NCBI RefSeq assembly: GCF_001640805.2
Contig: NC_066848.1
Span: forward strand, 12,820,592 to 12,884,591
Length of the DNA stretch: 64,000 bases
Direction of reading: 5' to 3'
Source of the DNA: Lates calcarifer
Lineage: Eukaryota; Chordata; Actinopteri; Centropomidae
Below the pieces are notes generated by a model. It had not been told where the DNA came from and did no database searches. It saw only the letters and a list, made by a program, of their open reading frames with translations. Positions 1-11,911 of this stretch are shown one piece after another. A program made the translations under genes and the position numbers. The stretch's first letter is position 1. Each line of letters starts with the position of its first letter.

Positions 1-15
1 TGCTCTTACAATGTT

Positions 16-32
16 AAAAAAAAAAAAAAAAA
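16..32. repeat. A17 homopolymer
   Basis: Uninterrupted run of 17 adenines. No neighbouring element was identified that it would terminate. Confidence 0.9.
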
Positions 33-379
33 CATAATAACATAGTCATATCAACAGAATGATAATATATTAGAGGTACTGAAATAACAAGTTTTCTGCT
101 CTGGTTGATAACTCAGGCTGACAGTTAAATATCCCATACTGTAGACTTCAAAGAATATAAATGATTTGCATGCCATCAAATGTTATCAAATTTGAGCTTG
201 AGAGCTTGAGGTCTCTGTATTTTCAGTTGCACTGGTCCTACAAAGCAGCTTACTTTATCTTCATTTGTTTATTTGCTTAAAGCACTTGAACCGACTCACA
301 CAGTATGGTGGGCGATCAGCTCAGTACTTTTAGCCTTTCAACTTTCTGGATGAAACCTGTGCTGAAACGATCAGGCCAT

Positions 380-480
380 AAATAGATTAGTTAACAGAAA
401 ATTAATCTTCAACCATTTTTATGAGCAAATAATTGTTTGTCAATGTCAGATATTTCCTCTCATAACACTGGGACTGTTGG
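380..480 (+). repeat. Fragment of the fish 'attaatcgat' interspersed repeat
   Basis: Contains ATTAGTTAACAGAAAATTAA followed by CAACCATTTTTATGAGCAAATAATTG, here quoted in broken form. This matches the start of the repeat seen more fully at 7779-8035 and, in the opposite orientation, at 59138-59430. The family is familiar to me from many teleost genomes, but I cannot assign a class. Boundaries are approximate. Confidence 0.55.
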
Positions 481-2873
481 TTGTATTAAGTGAGTACTTA
501 AAATACATCAAATAGGACTTAAGGAAATCTTGAGGGCTTTTTTTTTCCTATTGCCCACACAAGTGAGCATAAGAAAACAATCATCATATCAACTAATAAT
601 GGAAATAATCTTTAGTTTTGGTCCTGGCAAACCTTTAACGTTCTGCACTACAGTCATTGGAGATGGCTCAAGACTATGAAAAATATCACAAGAAGATCTT
701 TCCTGGTGGAAGGGACGTCACTTTCTGCCCTTTTCATGCTAAACATAGAGCTGAAGAGAGAACACAGGAAGGCTTTGGCAAGATCACGCTGAGAACCTGA
801 TCTGAGCTCCCACACTGTGAGTAAAGTTACATAATTTAATTTCCCCTATTTGATTATCACTGATCTGACGTGTTGGAAGCATTTTGATGTTCAAAACCTC
901 TCTATGCTTATGAATTTTTTTATGAATTTTTCTCTGTGATAGGAGATGATGGGAGACGCAGGACCAAAGATGAGTACACTGTAAAAATGTTACAGGAGTG
1001 GAATCAATCTTTTGTCATTAACTAAAAGTAAATGTTAAGTTCAGTAATTAAACTTAGAATGTCTAGTTTTTATTTTCAGACCACTTTCAAATCTAAATGT
1101 AGTGGCTGTAACTAGAAGTTTTTCATGTCAAATGAGGAAGTGCTGAGAAAATGTCAAAGGAGAGCAAATCTGTCTGTAATGACTGTAAGACTGTTGAATA
1201 AAATAATTAACTGTGTAGAGTTTCTAAACAGTTAGCAATGCAATTCACCTAGAAAATATGAATGGAGAAATACCTAATCTGGTATTTTTTGAGAGTATTT
1301 AGAAACAAAGAAAATCTGTAACAAATATTTCACTTTTTTATGTACCTGGAGCTATTGGTCTTGCACTCCAGAAATCCACAAATTGTTAACCACGTGATTA
1401 TCCATTATTGATTTTCCTCAAAGTAGTTCACCTTGGGAAAATGCCTTTGTTTTTAACTGGCTAAGTAATTAAATGGACTTAAGAAACAATGCTTCCAGCT
1501 TTTCTGCTAACAAAAAAAGAGCAATGGACCAGATGTTGTCTATTTAAATACACAATTTTTCACTCTTTGTTCCCCAGGTTTTGATTAGGTTGCATGATAA
1601 TGGACAAATAATATGTTGGAGTAAGAGACTAACATTTTCTATCTTAAATATAGCTCAACACAGTTTGGATGTGGTTCTGGGAACTAGCAGCAGATGCCAG
1701 GCAACATCACAGGTGTAGTGGTTAATATTGTAGCAGAAAATTAGCTGTTTTGTCCAAAACTGATTAACAAACATCTGGCAGTATTCTGAAGCCTGAAGTT
1801 TTTATAGCAACATTAAAGTAAACTCAAAGTGCTTTATATAATGCATAAAACTTAAAACAGGGAAAGGAGTAGAAGACACTTGAAGCACAAATTAAAACAA
1901 TGTAAATAAGAACCTCTTAAAGATTATAGTTTTTTCTAAATCGTGTGTGGTCATCAATTTTCAAACTCTTTGTTATTGCTATTTATTTATTCATTCAATT
2001 TTAATCTGATGTTATCGTTTAGATGAATTGGGTACTTAAATTTGAACTATTTGTATGCTTCTGCCAGGAAAGTTTCCTCAACTTAGAGAGGGGAGCTTAA
2101 CTTAATATGAGAAGATTCATTTTGTGTCAGAAGGCCCTTTATGACTACAGTCCTTTTATTTCTGTCCTTTAACAAGTCCATGTTCAAGTCTAACAATTCA
2201 TACTGGAGTGTTTTTCCATTTCTTTTGATTAGACTTCTCCTGTAGACTGTGTGAATGTGCTCTCTCTGTACCCGACTGACATCTCCCTGCTGTTGACTCT
2301 ATGACACGTTAAGGTTGAGAATCTTTATGATTCTTTAGGTGGATAGATTTTTGTTACTTGAGAAAATCCACATAATATTTTCCAATATCATCAACAATCA
2401 ACCAGACTAAGTGAGCGCACCAGTGAGGGTGTTTTTGGTATCAACTAAAATATGTTGGTTAAATCAAGTCTCGGAAATTCCAAAAGCTAGAATCCAGTGT
2501 CAGATATTCAGTCTTTATTCTTTGATCAGGTCAATCAAAATCGTTGCAAATTCTGAAGTGTTTTTGTTTAGAAAATGTTCTTGTATTGCTGCTTGTGTTT
2601 TGACAACATCTATGAATTCAGAAATTTGGTGCCTTTTCTTGAATAAAAAAGTGGGTTTTGTAGAAAAACATGTTTATTTTTATTTGTAAATGTCGAGAAT
2701 GAATATCCTTTTGGAAATTAATGTATTGCATCTCCACTAGCTTTGAAAATTTTCACACAATTACCCCCAGCAATCCGGGAAAGTAAATACAACTCATACA
2801 AATCAGCACAAGTTTGAGAAAATATACACTGACTACATTTATTATAGATAATGTGTTAAATTACTCATTATCT

Positions 2874-2891
2874 CACACACACACACACACA
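2874..2891. repeat. (CA)n microsatellite, short
   Basis: About nine CA units in intron 3. Confidence 0.85.
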
Positions 2892-3433
2892 ATCTGAGTA
2901 AAACTGAATGAACTCCTGCAGCTGTTTCACCCTACTCACATGTGTGAAGCATAAATTCAACATTCACTCAGTGCCAACCCAGATTTGCAGACAGTACTCT
3001 TCTCTCTAGGCGGTGGTGTGGGTCACTGCAGTACTGCTTCAAGGCAGGCACCATGGGTATTTTGACTGTTCTGTGATGAGGATCCTAATTAGCCGCTACA
3101 TTCTTTAATTAAACAAGTGCAGAGTTAAACAGTGTAACACAAGCACAAATGTCAATGGTGCAGACTTTGTAGCACCTAATTTAGCAGAGTTACTAAAGGC
3201 TGTTTTGTGAGAACTAGTATTCCCATCCATTATTTCTCACCAATGCTGACTTTTTAAACTGATCCTTCATGCGTTGGACATGGGTTCACTCTTAACAGGA
3301 CTTGCAATTGAAGGCCATAATGCACTGTGCTGGTGTGAGAAGTTATACATTAAGAGTTGCTGATAGGATATGATTCAGTGAACAGAACTGTGTTGCACTG
3401 GGGAAAAACAGCTTGGAAAATCCTTAAAATGCA

Positions 3434-3585
3434 GATGAATGAATAGATAACAAGACAGGCAGTCGGACAGTTTTCTAGTCAAAAAGGAAGATGAATAGAT
3501 AGCAAGACAGTTAGTCAGACAAACACCTAGAGAGGAAAAAAAGAAAGATTTGGCAAGGTAGATAATAAGACAGACTGACAGACAG
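3434..3585. repeat. Degenerate minisatellite, about 2.5-3 units
   Basis: A unit beginning GATGAAT-AGATA-CAAGACAG--AGTC-GACA occurs at 3434 and again at 3490. A shorter, more diverged version (GTAGATAATAAGACAGACTG) starts at 3558. The first two units are 56 bp apart. The third is spaced wider by a purine-rich insert. No coding potential was recognised in the overlapping frames. Confidence 0.6.
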
Positions 3586-4408
3586 CTGTACATTCACATG
3601 GAGAATTTAAAAAAAAGTGGGTTGGAAGACTGTAATGGGGGTTGTGGGTAGCCGTATTCCCTTGAGGGCTTACTTTACTATACTCTATATCAACTGTAGC
3701 TTCCGATGTACTGAAAAAAGTAAAACAGATTTACACTCCCTCCTAGATTGCACTCTTCCAAGTAGTAAAAAGATTAGCCAGCAGTGGCAAAGTATCATCT
3801 GAAGAACGCCAATGCAGCAATATAGTCTATTCATCTTTCTGCCCTTGTACTACTTTGCCAGTCACTACCTCGATCCACAGTCCTTTGCCTCTGCCAAATG
3901 TGGGTCAAGAGAGGTCTAGTCCACAGGGGCATCATGGTGAGAAAAAATGAAACAGAAAAGGAGAACATCTGAGGATAAATAAAGTACTGCTGGGACACAC
4001 CCTGATTCACTATAGTGCCACAAATGAGCCAATTAGGCTCAGACTTGTCTCTTCGTGAGGGTTCTACTGATGGTGAATGCAGCAAAGAGATCTTGTTTTT
4101 CCCTACAATTTCTACTAAACTTTGATTTATTTTTTAGCAGTGTGTATATACAGTATGTGTGTGTTTGTGTGTGTGAGTCTGCGTGGGAGTGGTGATGTTC
4201 TTTCATCTCAGTTCCAACTCAATGTATTCTTTTCAGCATATGAATTCCTGGTGTTAATATGGCTTTGCTTCAGTGGCAGCCTGATCTCACCATGACACTG
4301 GAGATAGTTTTGGCACATTTACATGTAAATGAAAGAGCTGAGATCATCTCACATACAAATGTCATGTTTATGGGACACATTTAGCCATCAGGTGCTCTCA
4401 TTCGCCCT

Positions 4409-4418
4409 GACTCACCGT
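4409..4418 (-). other. grid1: 5' splice site (donor) of the grid1 exon
   Basis: On the minus strand the exon ends TACG at 4416 and the intron begins GTGAGTCAG at 4415. This is a strong U2-type donor. The single trailing G leaves phase 1. In the family the next residue after the FY-D/E-S-D/E-Y motif is aspartate, which is compatible with G as the first base of its codon. Confidence 0.93.
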
Positions 4419-4700
4419 AGTCGCTCTCGTAAAAGATGATAAACTTCTGCCAGTGCAGCTCGGAGACGAGGGTGAGCAGGACATCATTGATTCGAACAGG
4501 TGGACGGGCAGCCAACGTGTAGCTCTCTCCGTCCGGGCTGGGGTTGAGCTGGCAGGCGGTGCGGGGTGAACCGTCCCCGTTTCTCTGAATGAAGAGATGG
4601 GGGATGTGCATTGCATCTGTCAAGGACTGCAGGGCACTTGCGGCTGCACAGCCCGTGGACGTGACCAGAGCGAGGATCCCCTGGTTCATCAGCTCGCATG
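4416..4700 (-). CDS. grid1: grid1 internal coding exon (delta-1 glutamate receptor, amino-terminal domain)
   Basis: One internal exon of the delta-1 ionotropic glutamate receptor, a postsynaptic membrane protein whose extracellular amino-terminal domain binds cerebellins and bridges to presynaptic neurexin. Read on the minus strand, the acceptor TTCCATCCAG precedes base 4700 and the donor CTACG/GTGAGT follows base 4416. The exon is 285 bp: two bases of a split codon, 94 full codons and one trailing base, so it is phase 1 at both ends. The translation starts [17 protein letters not shown] and ends [12 protein letters not shown]. It matches my recollection of human GRID1 about residues 80-173, including MHIPHLF and ARPPVR-like blocks. 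Three cysteines are kept: the first residue, the one in TSTGC and the one in RTAC. By analogy with GluD2, the last two should form an intradomain disulfide. The segment NPSPDGE favours GRID1 over GRID2, which differs there. I cannot say whether it is grid1a or grid1b. There are no stops or frameshifts. Confidence 0.95.
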
Positions 4701-4880
4701 CTGGATGGAAGAAAGAAAAAAAAGAGAGATAAAGTAGATGAAGGGAAAGGAGTAAAGGAAAGAATGCAGGTTTGGTAGGGAATGTGGGTGGTTACAAGAG
4801 GGAGGAAGATAGGAAGAGGGAGATAAGAATCAATGACACAGAAATATATAAAGGGATACAATAGCAAGACAGAAATGAGA
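4701..4880 (-). other. grid1: 3' splice site and extended polypyrimidine tract of the grid1 exon
   Basis: On the minus strand the bases before the exon read TTTCTTTCTTCCATCCAG. Strongly C/T-biased sequence continues well beyond the usual 20-40 nt, to about 4880 (seen as GA-rich sequence on the plus strand). This defines the acceptor of the exon. The same C/T bias explains the overlapping long open frames on this strand, which are not separate genes. Confidence 0.85.
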
Positions 4881-7337
4881 AAAAAGCAAATATGTGGAGA
4901 AAAATGGGTTCAGGGAAAGGGAAAAGGAGGTAAAACATGGATAGAAATGCTTTAAAAGTCAATCCAAACTATAATCAATTCCAACAAGATTTTCATTTCA
5001 AAAATCATTTTTTCAGGTTTTAAGAGCTCTGCACATTATTCAAGAAAGTGTTCAACTGGGCTTAAGAATTCAAGATGGTTCTTTGTGTACACTACTTAGG
5101 ATTACATCTGAGCTTCTGCAGTTGAGAACAGATCACGGAAAAGAGGGGCTTGGTGCATAAGTTGTATTATAATGTGAAGATGAGAGATTCAGTGGGGGGC
5201 ATCCTCTAATCCTTGTCCCTAGACAAAAATGAGACAGCTGATTAAAGCAAAAACGCTTGCTAAAGGTAACAGTCACTTGAAAACAGCAGATGAATCAGAG
5301 TGCTGCAGGAGTCAGTGTGGTGCTTTGAAAAAATAAAAAAAAAAACACACAGAACAGAGGTAGCGACTGAGTGGGAGGGATGTGTCACAAATAAAAATCA
5401 AGAATATTCTAGCTGCATACAGAGGGTTAGATGATGATACCTCCCATGAGTCTAAACCAAATACCATCCCCCACACCCTTCACTCTTTCATGTACCCATG
5501 GTGGAAATCTGCAGAGCAGCACAGATTAAGACCGCAGACACATGCTTGTAGTGTCTGTGTTGGGTCTTAACGTTCCTACATTTTTATTTACACGTGTAAT
5601 TTGAGCAAAATCTGTTTTAGATCCTCTTAAGGTAGGTCAGCATGTCTGATGAGACAAAATGCCAAATGTCTTTTAAAGATGAAAATGCCATCTTTGACGT
5701 TATTAATACATCTGACATTGATGTAAAAGGCTGTTCTGTCTAAGTGGTGGTAAATATTTAACGACAGTGGGAGGACTTGAGGTTCCAGTGATCTGGACTA
5801 TGAGGCATTCATTATTTTGCCGTTCAAATGATCTGACAGTTGATCAGAAACCTAAAAAGATGACTCTTTTAACCACAATGACAATATCTATAGTGTATAA
5901 TAAAGATAGCTGACTTTATACTATAGTATACGACATATTTTAACAAATTTATTTGCAGCATAATTTCCTAGTGCTATGGTAAAGTTAGGTGTAATGTAAA
6001 GGTGAAACAGTTCATAAGCTTTTTTTAAGACTTGGTTTTTAAGTGCTTTGAAACATTCATCTGCAGCAAAGAGATAGTAATCCTAATTTCACACTGATAG
6101 GTTTAACACACAGACTTAAACTAAATGGGCACCGAATCAGGAACGTTTCGCAAGATAGAGGATATATTTTGAACAAATATTGCTCTTTCTAAACCACAAC
6201 TTCTCATGCTCTCTTCTCATGTTTCTTAAAGCAAAATACATAATTGCTGACCCTATCACTCTTGACCTAATATATTTGCATCCTCTCTTAGGTTACACAA
6301 TGCAAGCCACAGAAATAGGCAATTTGCAGGAAAGAGAAAGTGATGTGAATCCAAATGCAAAACAGTTTAAATGAAGAATATCATATTCACGTTTAATTTT
6401 AAGCTCCATCTCTGTTGCGAGCTGCATAATCATCTATTACAAGGATGCGGGTCTGCAGTCTAATTTTGCATGTGACATGAGACCGGCTTCAACAAATGCT
6501 TCCTTTAAAATTCCAGTCACTATTTCTCACACAGCAGGGATCTTATAATTTCAGCATAAATAGCTGAGCATATTGTACAAAACAGCAATTAAATGTTCTC
6601 TTGCTGCATTTCATAATACCACCTAATTATATAATCTACTTCAGTGTCAATGCAGAATTTAGCACAAAGCGACAGCACTGCACTCAAAGACCATACTATA
6701 TCATGGAAACCCTTGATACCCTTGAACATTATAAGAAGCACAAGGACATGTGCAGGTAAGATACCTTGAAGTTAAATCCAATGTGATACCAAAATAGGTG
6801 TGAGGGTGGATGTGAAGGGAAAAGGAGGGTGGATGTGAAGGGAAGGCATCAGGGATGAGGCAAAAGGTCTGAGAGGGAGGGAGTGAGAAAGGTGAGAAAA
6901 GTAAGGGCATGGGGGAGAGAGAGAGAGAGAGTTGTTCTATGAACGCAGGCATACTGGAAAAAGCTGGTATATGCACGTGTATGTGTGTCTGAGGATGTAT
7001 GGCAGAGGGGGGAGGACTATTAATGTGACAAATGACGATTTCATCTGCTGACTGCAAGCACCGGACTACATTAAGGCACTGTAAATCATGAGTATAGGGG
7101 CAACTAAATAACATAGTGAGGAGCAGGGAAAGTAGGAATGTCAGACAGTTGAGGCAGAGGGAGATGCACTGTAGCTGTTCTAGTTGAAGCAGAAAAAGGA
7201 AGAAAGTGCATGAGGGAATGAGAAGCAATGAGGAAAAGAGTGCAAAGAGAAGGAGAGGGATTATTTGTAGCTTTTTACATGAATGCCCAAGAGTGCAAGA
7301 AAGACAACGTGCTTCTCCAAAGACAGAAGTGTGACCA

Positions 7338-7340
<3 letters not shown>
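4881..7340. other. Intron 2 segment, no gene seen
   Basis: AT-rich sequence up to about 6700. It is then GA-rich on the plus strand (about 6780-7260, with an (AG)n run near 6916-6930). The C/T bias of the minus strand there removes stop codons and produces a 251-codon open frame with leucine/serine/phenylalanine-rich low-complexity content and a run of threonine-histidine from the microsatellite. I regard that frame as non-coding. Confidence 0.7.
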
Positions 7341-7388
<48 letters not shown>

Positions 7389-7389
7389 T
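7341..7389. repeat. (GT)n microsatellite
   Basis: About 20 perfect GT units followed by an interrupted stretch running into TGTATGTATG. Alternating purine-pyrimidine sequence. Confidence 0.95.
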
Positions 7390-7778
7390 ATGTATGTATG
7401 AGGGACAGAAAGGCAAGACTTATGTAGAGGCCAACGTGCAGTAGGGCACTTGGCAAATATTCTGTAGTGCAGCATCAAATGCTAATGTTCTGCTCAGTAG
7501 GAAGCCATGTGATTGGCAGAAATACAAATCCGGAGCATGCTTTAACACTGATACAATGTCTAAATGTGTCAGGTGGCAACAATAAACACTGTACTGTGCT
7601 ATGCACTGAAAACAGAAACAGTCTGTTCCTTGGAGCTGGTTCCCTGTTAACAAGTTTTCTCATACGCAACCTCACTATAAACTTTGCAGGGCTGGGTTTA
7701 GTGTGATTGCTGCCTGATTTCAGTTTTAAAGATACTGTGTGATCTATTTTAAACAAATTACATTGGAGCTTAAACAAA

Positions 7779-8035
7779 GTCAATTAGTCTATCAACAGAA
7801 AATTAATCAGCAACACATTTGATAATTGATTAATCAGAAAATGGCAAAGATTCTTTGGCTTAAACTTCTAAAATGTGCAGATTTGGTGATTTTTTGTGTT
7901 TTATATTATTTTAAAAGGAATCATTTTGTGGTTTTGGACTATTCATAGGACTATTCATAGACTAAACACATAATTGAGGAATCGAAAAATAATTCAACAG
8001 ATTAATCGATAATGAATATAATCAGTAGTTACAGT
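7779..8035 (+). repeat. 'attaatcgat' interspersed repeat, internally shortened copy
   Basis: Begins GTCAATTAGTCTATCAACAG and ends ACAGATTAATCGATAATGAA, with ATAATCAGTAGTTACAG after it. The middle has the tract GGTTTTGGACTATTC typical of this fish family as I remember it. A 12-13 bp unit (GGACTATTCATA) is duplicated in tandem near 7937-7962. Same family as 380-480 and 59138-59430. Confidence 0.65.
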
Positions 8036-9406
8036 ATTTGTACAGTTCTTAAAATATATTAGGATCAAATTGATTGTGAAAGGATTGTCTGTCTTTATTA
8101 TGTACCTGTAGTGTTTTTCATCACATTTATTGTTTTTTCCTTGTTCCGTTGCAAGAAACTCCAAAATGTTTACCTTAATTTGTGCTGAGAGAAGAGTGGC
8201 CCATACAGAAGCTTCTTTTTTTTTCCTTTCTAAAATATGTAGCCCCTACTCCCCGTCTCTCAGCCACTTTTAGTAGACTGCGGCTTAAGTGCAACTGCAG
8301 CCATTTTGGCTTCCTAATGGACACCCCGGGCCTATTATACACCAGACAGTCCACTGACAGGAGGGAGGAGGGCTCCACAGTCATTGGCAAGGATGATAAT
8401 GGTGGAATAATGACTCTTAAATGTTCTCCCTGAAGTGGACAGGGGCCATCACTCATTTCCTGCTAGCTATCTGACATCTAGTGTCAGCATGTAACAGCAG
8501 TCTTATAGATACACCTTACAGGAATAGCTTCCTTTTCCTTTTCTAAAACCACAGATTTATTATCTCTCTATCTATTTAAAATCAATAAATGTATAGGCTG
8601 TGTCTATGGAAATGGATCAATGGAAAGATTTTAATTGTCAACACATCTGCTGTAATTGAAAGGGGTTATAATGGGAAGATGCAAACAGCTGCTTTCTTTA
8701 GAAACAGATTTATAGAATCTATCAAACGCATTGTGGAAAAGCAGCCATTTTCCACTGAGTAATGCTATGGTTGATCTATGCTGAGATCAGTGGTGGTGAA
8801 TTAATTTTGAAACATGTCTAATGAACAGAAACATCACTGAGATCATGCATTTTTGTTAATCAGTCAGCAAATTCAGTGGCCAAATCAGCAAAGGGGCTGG
8901 GAGAGTGTAAGCAGTGTTTTTCATGCCTCCATATTCATAACTCAAACCATTAGAAAGGACATCTGCCATGCAGATTAGGTCTGATCAACAAAAGCACACA
9001 GTATTTTTCCACACAAGTCGTCGCCTCATCAGACCAGCTCAATTATGCGTGTGTGGTGTGGGGGAAATTATCATCAAGACACCAGGCTGAAGGAAGACAT
9101 CACAACATCTTGCCACACAATCTGTTTTTTCATGAAAAAGGGATGTCAACACTTTCTTGCCCTCATTTGACCAATGTAATATGAAGGAATAAGATGGACC
9201 ACCACACCACTGTAGTAGTGAATGCTGCCCAAATTGGTCCTGTCTCTGTGATTTCACAGTCTAAATAAGACAGTCTCATTTGGTTTGCTCTGACTCAGAG
9301 CACAATCGGGGGATTCAAAAGAGGAGGAGGGTCACCACTGGGATAAATTCTACATCATTGTCAACAACACTCTACCTTGCAGTGACAAAAGTGTAACTCT
9401 GGTCTA

Positions 9407-9480
9407 ATTGAGACAGTTTGCAATATGTAATGATGGGGATTACATATTGAGACAGTTTGCAATATGTAATGATGGGGATT
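9407..9480. repeat. 35-bp exact tandem duplication
   Basis: The 35 bases at 9407-9441, beginning ATTGAGACAGTTTGC and ending GATGGGGATT, recur without change at 9446-9480 after a 4-base spacer ACAT. The period is 39 bp. The identity suggests a recent slippage or duplication event, or an assembly artefact. Confidence 0.95.
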
Positions 9481-11872
9481 TCTGTTAATCAGTGCAGTTT
9501 CAAAGGCAGACAAATCTTGATTATTATTATTTTTTTAGTCTGACTGTACACAATACTATTCAATCTAAATCTGGAATTATGAGATAAGGAAGATGTTAAA
9601 CCTCATCTTGTAAATTAGAGGTGATCAAACAAAAGGGTGTGGGGAAACCAATCACTGATTCAATATCTGATTTTAATCTTTCCCTCAAAGGTACTATTGC
9701 AAAGTGAATATTGGATATACTGTTGAATATTACTTAAACATTTCCAATGTTGGCACCAAGAAAAAAATCTGCTGGATCATATTCCTCCTCTTTTCAGCAC
9801 AAGGTGATGTGATCAAGATACCAAACTGCTAAAATAGTCATTGTTTTTCAGTACTCAGCAGGGAAAAAATGGCAGATAGTGCAGTTTTTTTAATATATCT
9901 GTTTTAGCTGGTGGAAAATTCATAAGAGCTTTAAATGATCCATATCATGCTCAGCTAAGAGGAGGCTGGACGTTGTGTCATTTCCTCATTGTGAATGGGC
10001 CCTTCCACTCTCCTTTTGGCAGCTTCCCACGACATAATAGCTCTTCACCACACCGACGAGAGAAACGGGAGAGATCAGTATTATACGGCAGCTGGACCGC
10101 AGCTTAGTTCAACATTTGAGAGTACAGCAACATTGCACCTCCAGTAAAAATGAATCGTCTCTCCATCGCTCTCTTTCATTCACTCCCTCAATCATGTCTT
10201 GCTCTCACCTTTTGGGAAGAATAACATCCTGTGGCCCTCTCCCCATGCCTGCACTCCTGCTGTCAGACTAAGATAAGGGTAAATATCCTTGTCAATACTA
10301 TTGATGCTAAGACTGCCCATGTCATCTGAACTGTGATGGAGGATTTCACTGCTGTAAATTATACTTTCCAGACAACTGACAGATAGAAATAGACTGATTA
10401 CAGTAGTTACTGTTTCTGCACAGGGAGTGGATGCAATAACAACAGGACCTATACAGTGCAGTGCAACCTAGTGCACTAGCCCAGCAGTAAATAAATAAGT
10501 ACATATGTCAAGCTTGAATGTTCAATTTCTGTTTTGTCCACAGGGGTGGTCAGAACCACCTCACAATATATTGCAATTCAATACAACACCAACACAGCCT
10601 ACAGTCTCCGAGGTTAGCTGGGTTGGTCAGTCTTCCAAAGTCTTGATAAAAAATGTAATCATATAAGCTACACAGAGGTTGTATTCAGTGCAGGTGTTTC
10701 AGATTAAAATGATATTACAGACCCTACTAGGCCAGTAACATCTTACTGGCTTGTTAAGATTCTGACCCGGTAATAGCAACAGCACTTGTTCAAGTCCAGC
10801 TGTGGACATTTGCAGGATGTTACACGCACACACACTGGATATATCCAACACAATCAAAATAATGATCATGATAGTAACACATCAGTATCTCTATTCAGCA
10901 ATCTCAAGTCAAATCGATTTCCTCTCCTAGAGGAAGAACTCAAATCCAGTGCCTCTTGACTCTCAGCAAAGATACTTATTATTGACTTGAGCGCTTTATG
11001 AATTTCTGAGATAACAGACATGGCTCCAGCAAATTGTGAATAATCAACTGTGGTGGCGACAGTGTTGCAGAACAAATGTGAGGCAGAGTTTGTAGGTGTT
11101 TTAAACCATGCCGCACTAAATTGTGTTTTTTGTAACAGGTGCATTTTATTTTATCGGACCATTATGTGTCCATACAGGAGTATTCACCTGCACAACCAAT
11201 TTCAAAACTAGGGTCTTTTTTTTAAACTCCTCTCTCAAATAATATACTGTAATAGCATAAATTCTCTCTACATGTATAAAAGAGCCCATTACAGACATTC
11301 ATAATGTTATCTGACCTGCACCATGGACACAGTGGCCTTAGAAGCTCACAAAGGTACTGGCTGCTGCTTTGCTCTGTGTAAAATCTAATGAACCATTGTA
11401 TACAACGGTCATATACAGTGAAAGCTTTGTAGCTTTCAAAAGCATAGACAGTGTTTTGTGGTTTTCCATCACTCTTTTTGTCTGAGGCGTTGTGTTATGG
11501 CTGCTGCTTTGTGTTCTTTGCTGCAGAAGGTGCAATCAATCAAAAAGAAATACATGATATATTGAACATCAAAATGGTTTGTGGATTGACGATGAGACCT
11601 AGTTGGTTCTGTAGTGCTTTCATGTCTCGTCTTTCTGGGCCCCTATGTTAAATATACTTTTGAGAACCGGTTCTTATTGTTTCTGACATCGGAGCTGACA
11701 AAAGAAGATAGCTGCTGTGCCCTGTGAAATTTATGCTTGGGGATATTTTTCGACTGCTGGTACCCGAGGGATGTGACAGAATAAAGGCCAGCGGTCTAAA
11801 TCTCTGCAGCCTGGGAGAATAACATGACCTAATGCAACACAATCTACTCTTTATACAGTCAGTAAACAAGGT

Positions 11873-11911
11873 AAAAATAAATAAATAAATAAACAAACAA
11901 ACAAACAAAAA
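11873..11911. repeat. (ATAA)n(ACAA)n compound microsatellite
   Basis: About four AAAT units pass directly into four to five AAAC units. Confidence 0.9.

Larger units (their letters stand above)
1..4415 (-). other. grid1: grid1 intron 3, proximal part
   Basis: Intronic DNA downstream of the exon in the sense of transcription, running off the left edge. It holds an A-run at 16-32, a fragment of the 'attaatc' repeat (380-480), a short CA run (2874-2891) and a degenerate tandem repeat (3434-3585). The rest is AT-rich unique-looking sequence. I see no exon 4 of grid1, which would begin with codons for DIRG-like residues. Short ORFs here show no recognisable protein. Exon numbering follows my memory of human GRID1. 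Confidence 0.8.

Noticed and set aside
4484..4867. 127-codon minus-strand frame overlapping the grid1 exon
   Set aside because: It is in a different frame from the receptor, and most of it is translation of the pyrimidine tract. The grid1 frame has clear homology and splice sites.
6701..7456. 251-codon minus-strand open frame
   Set aside because: It spans a (GT)n microsatellite and GA-rich sequence. The product is threonine/histidine and leucine/serine low-complexity with no recognisable domain.
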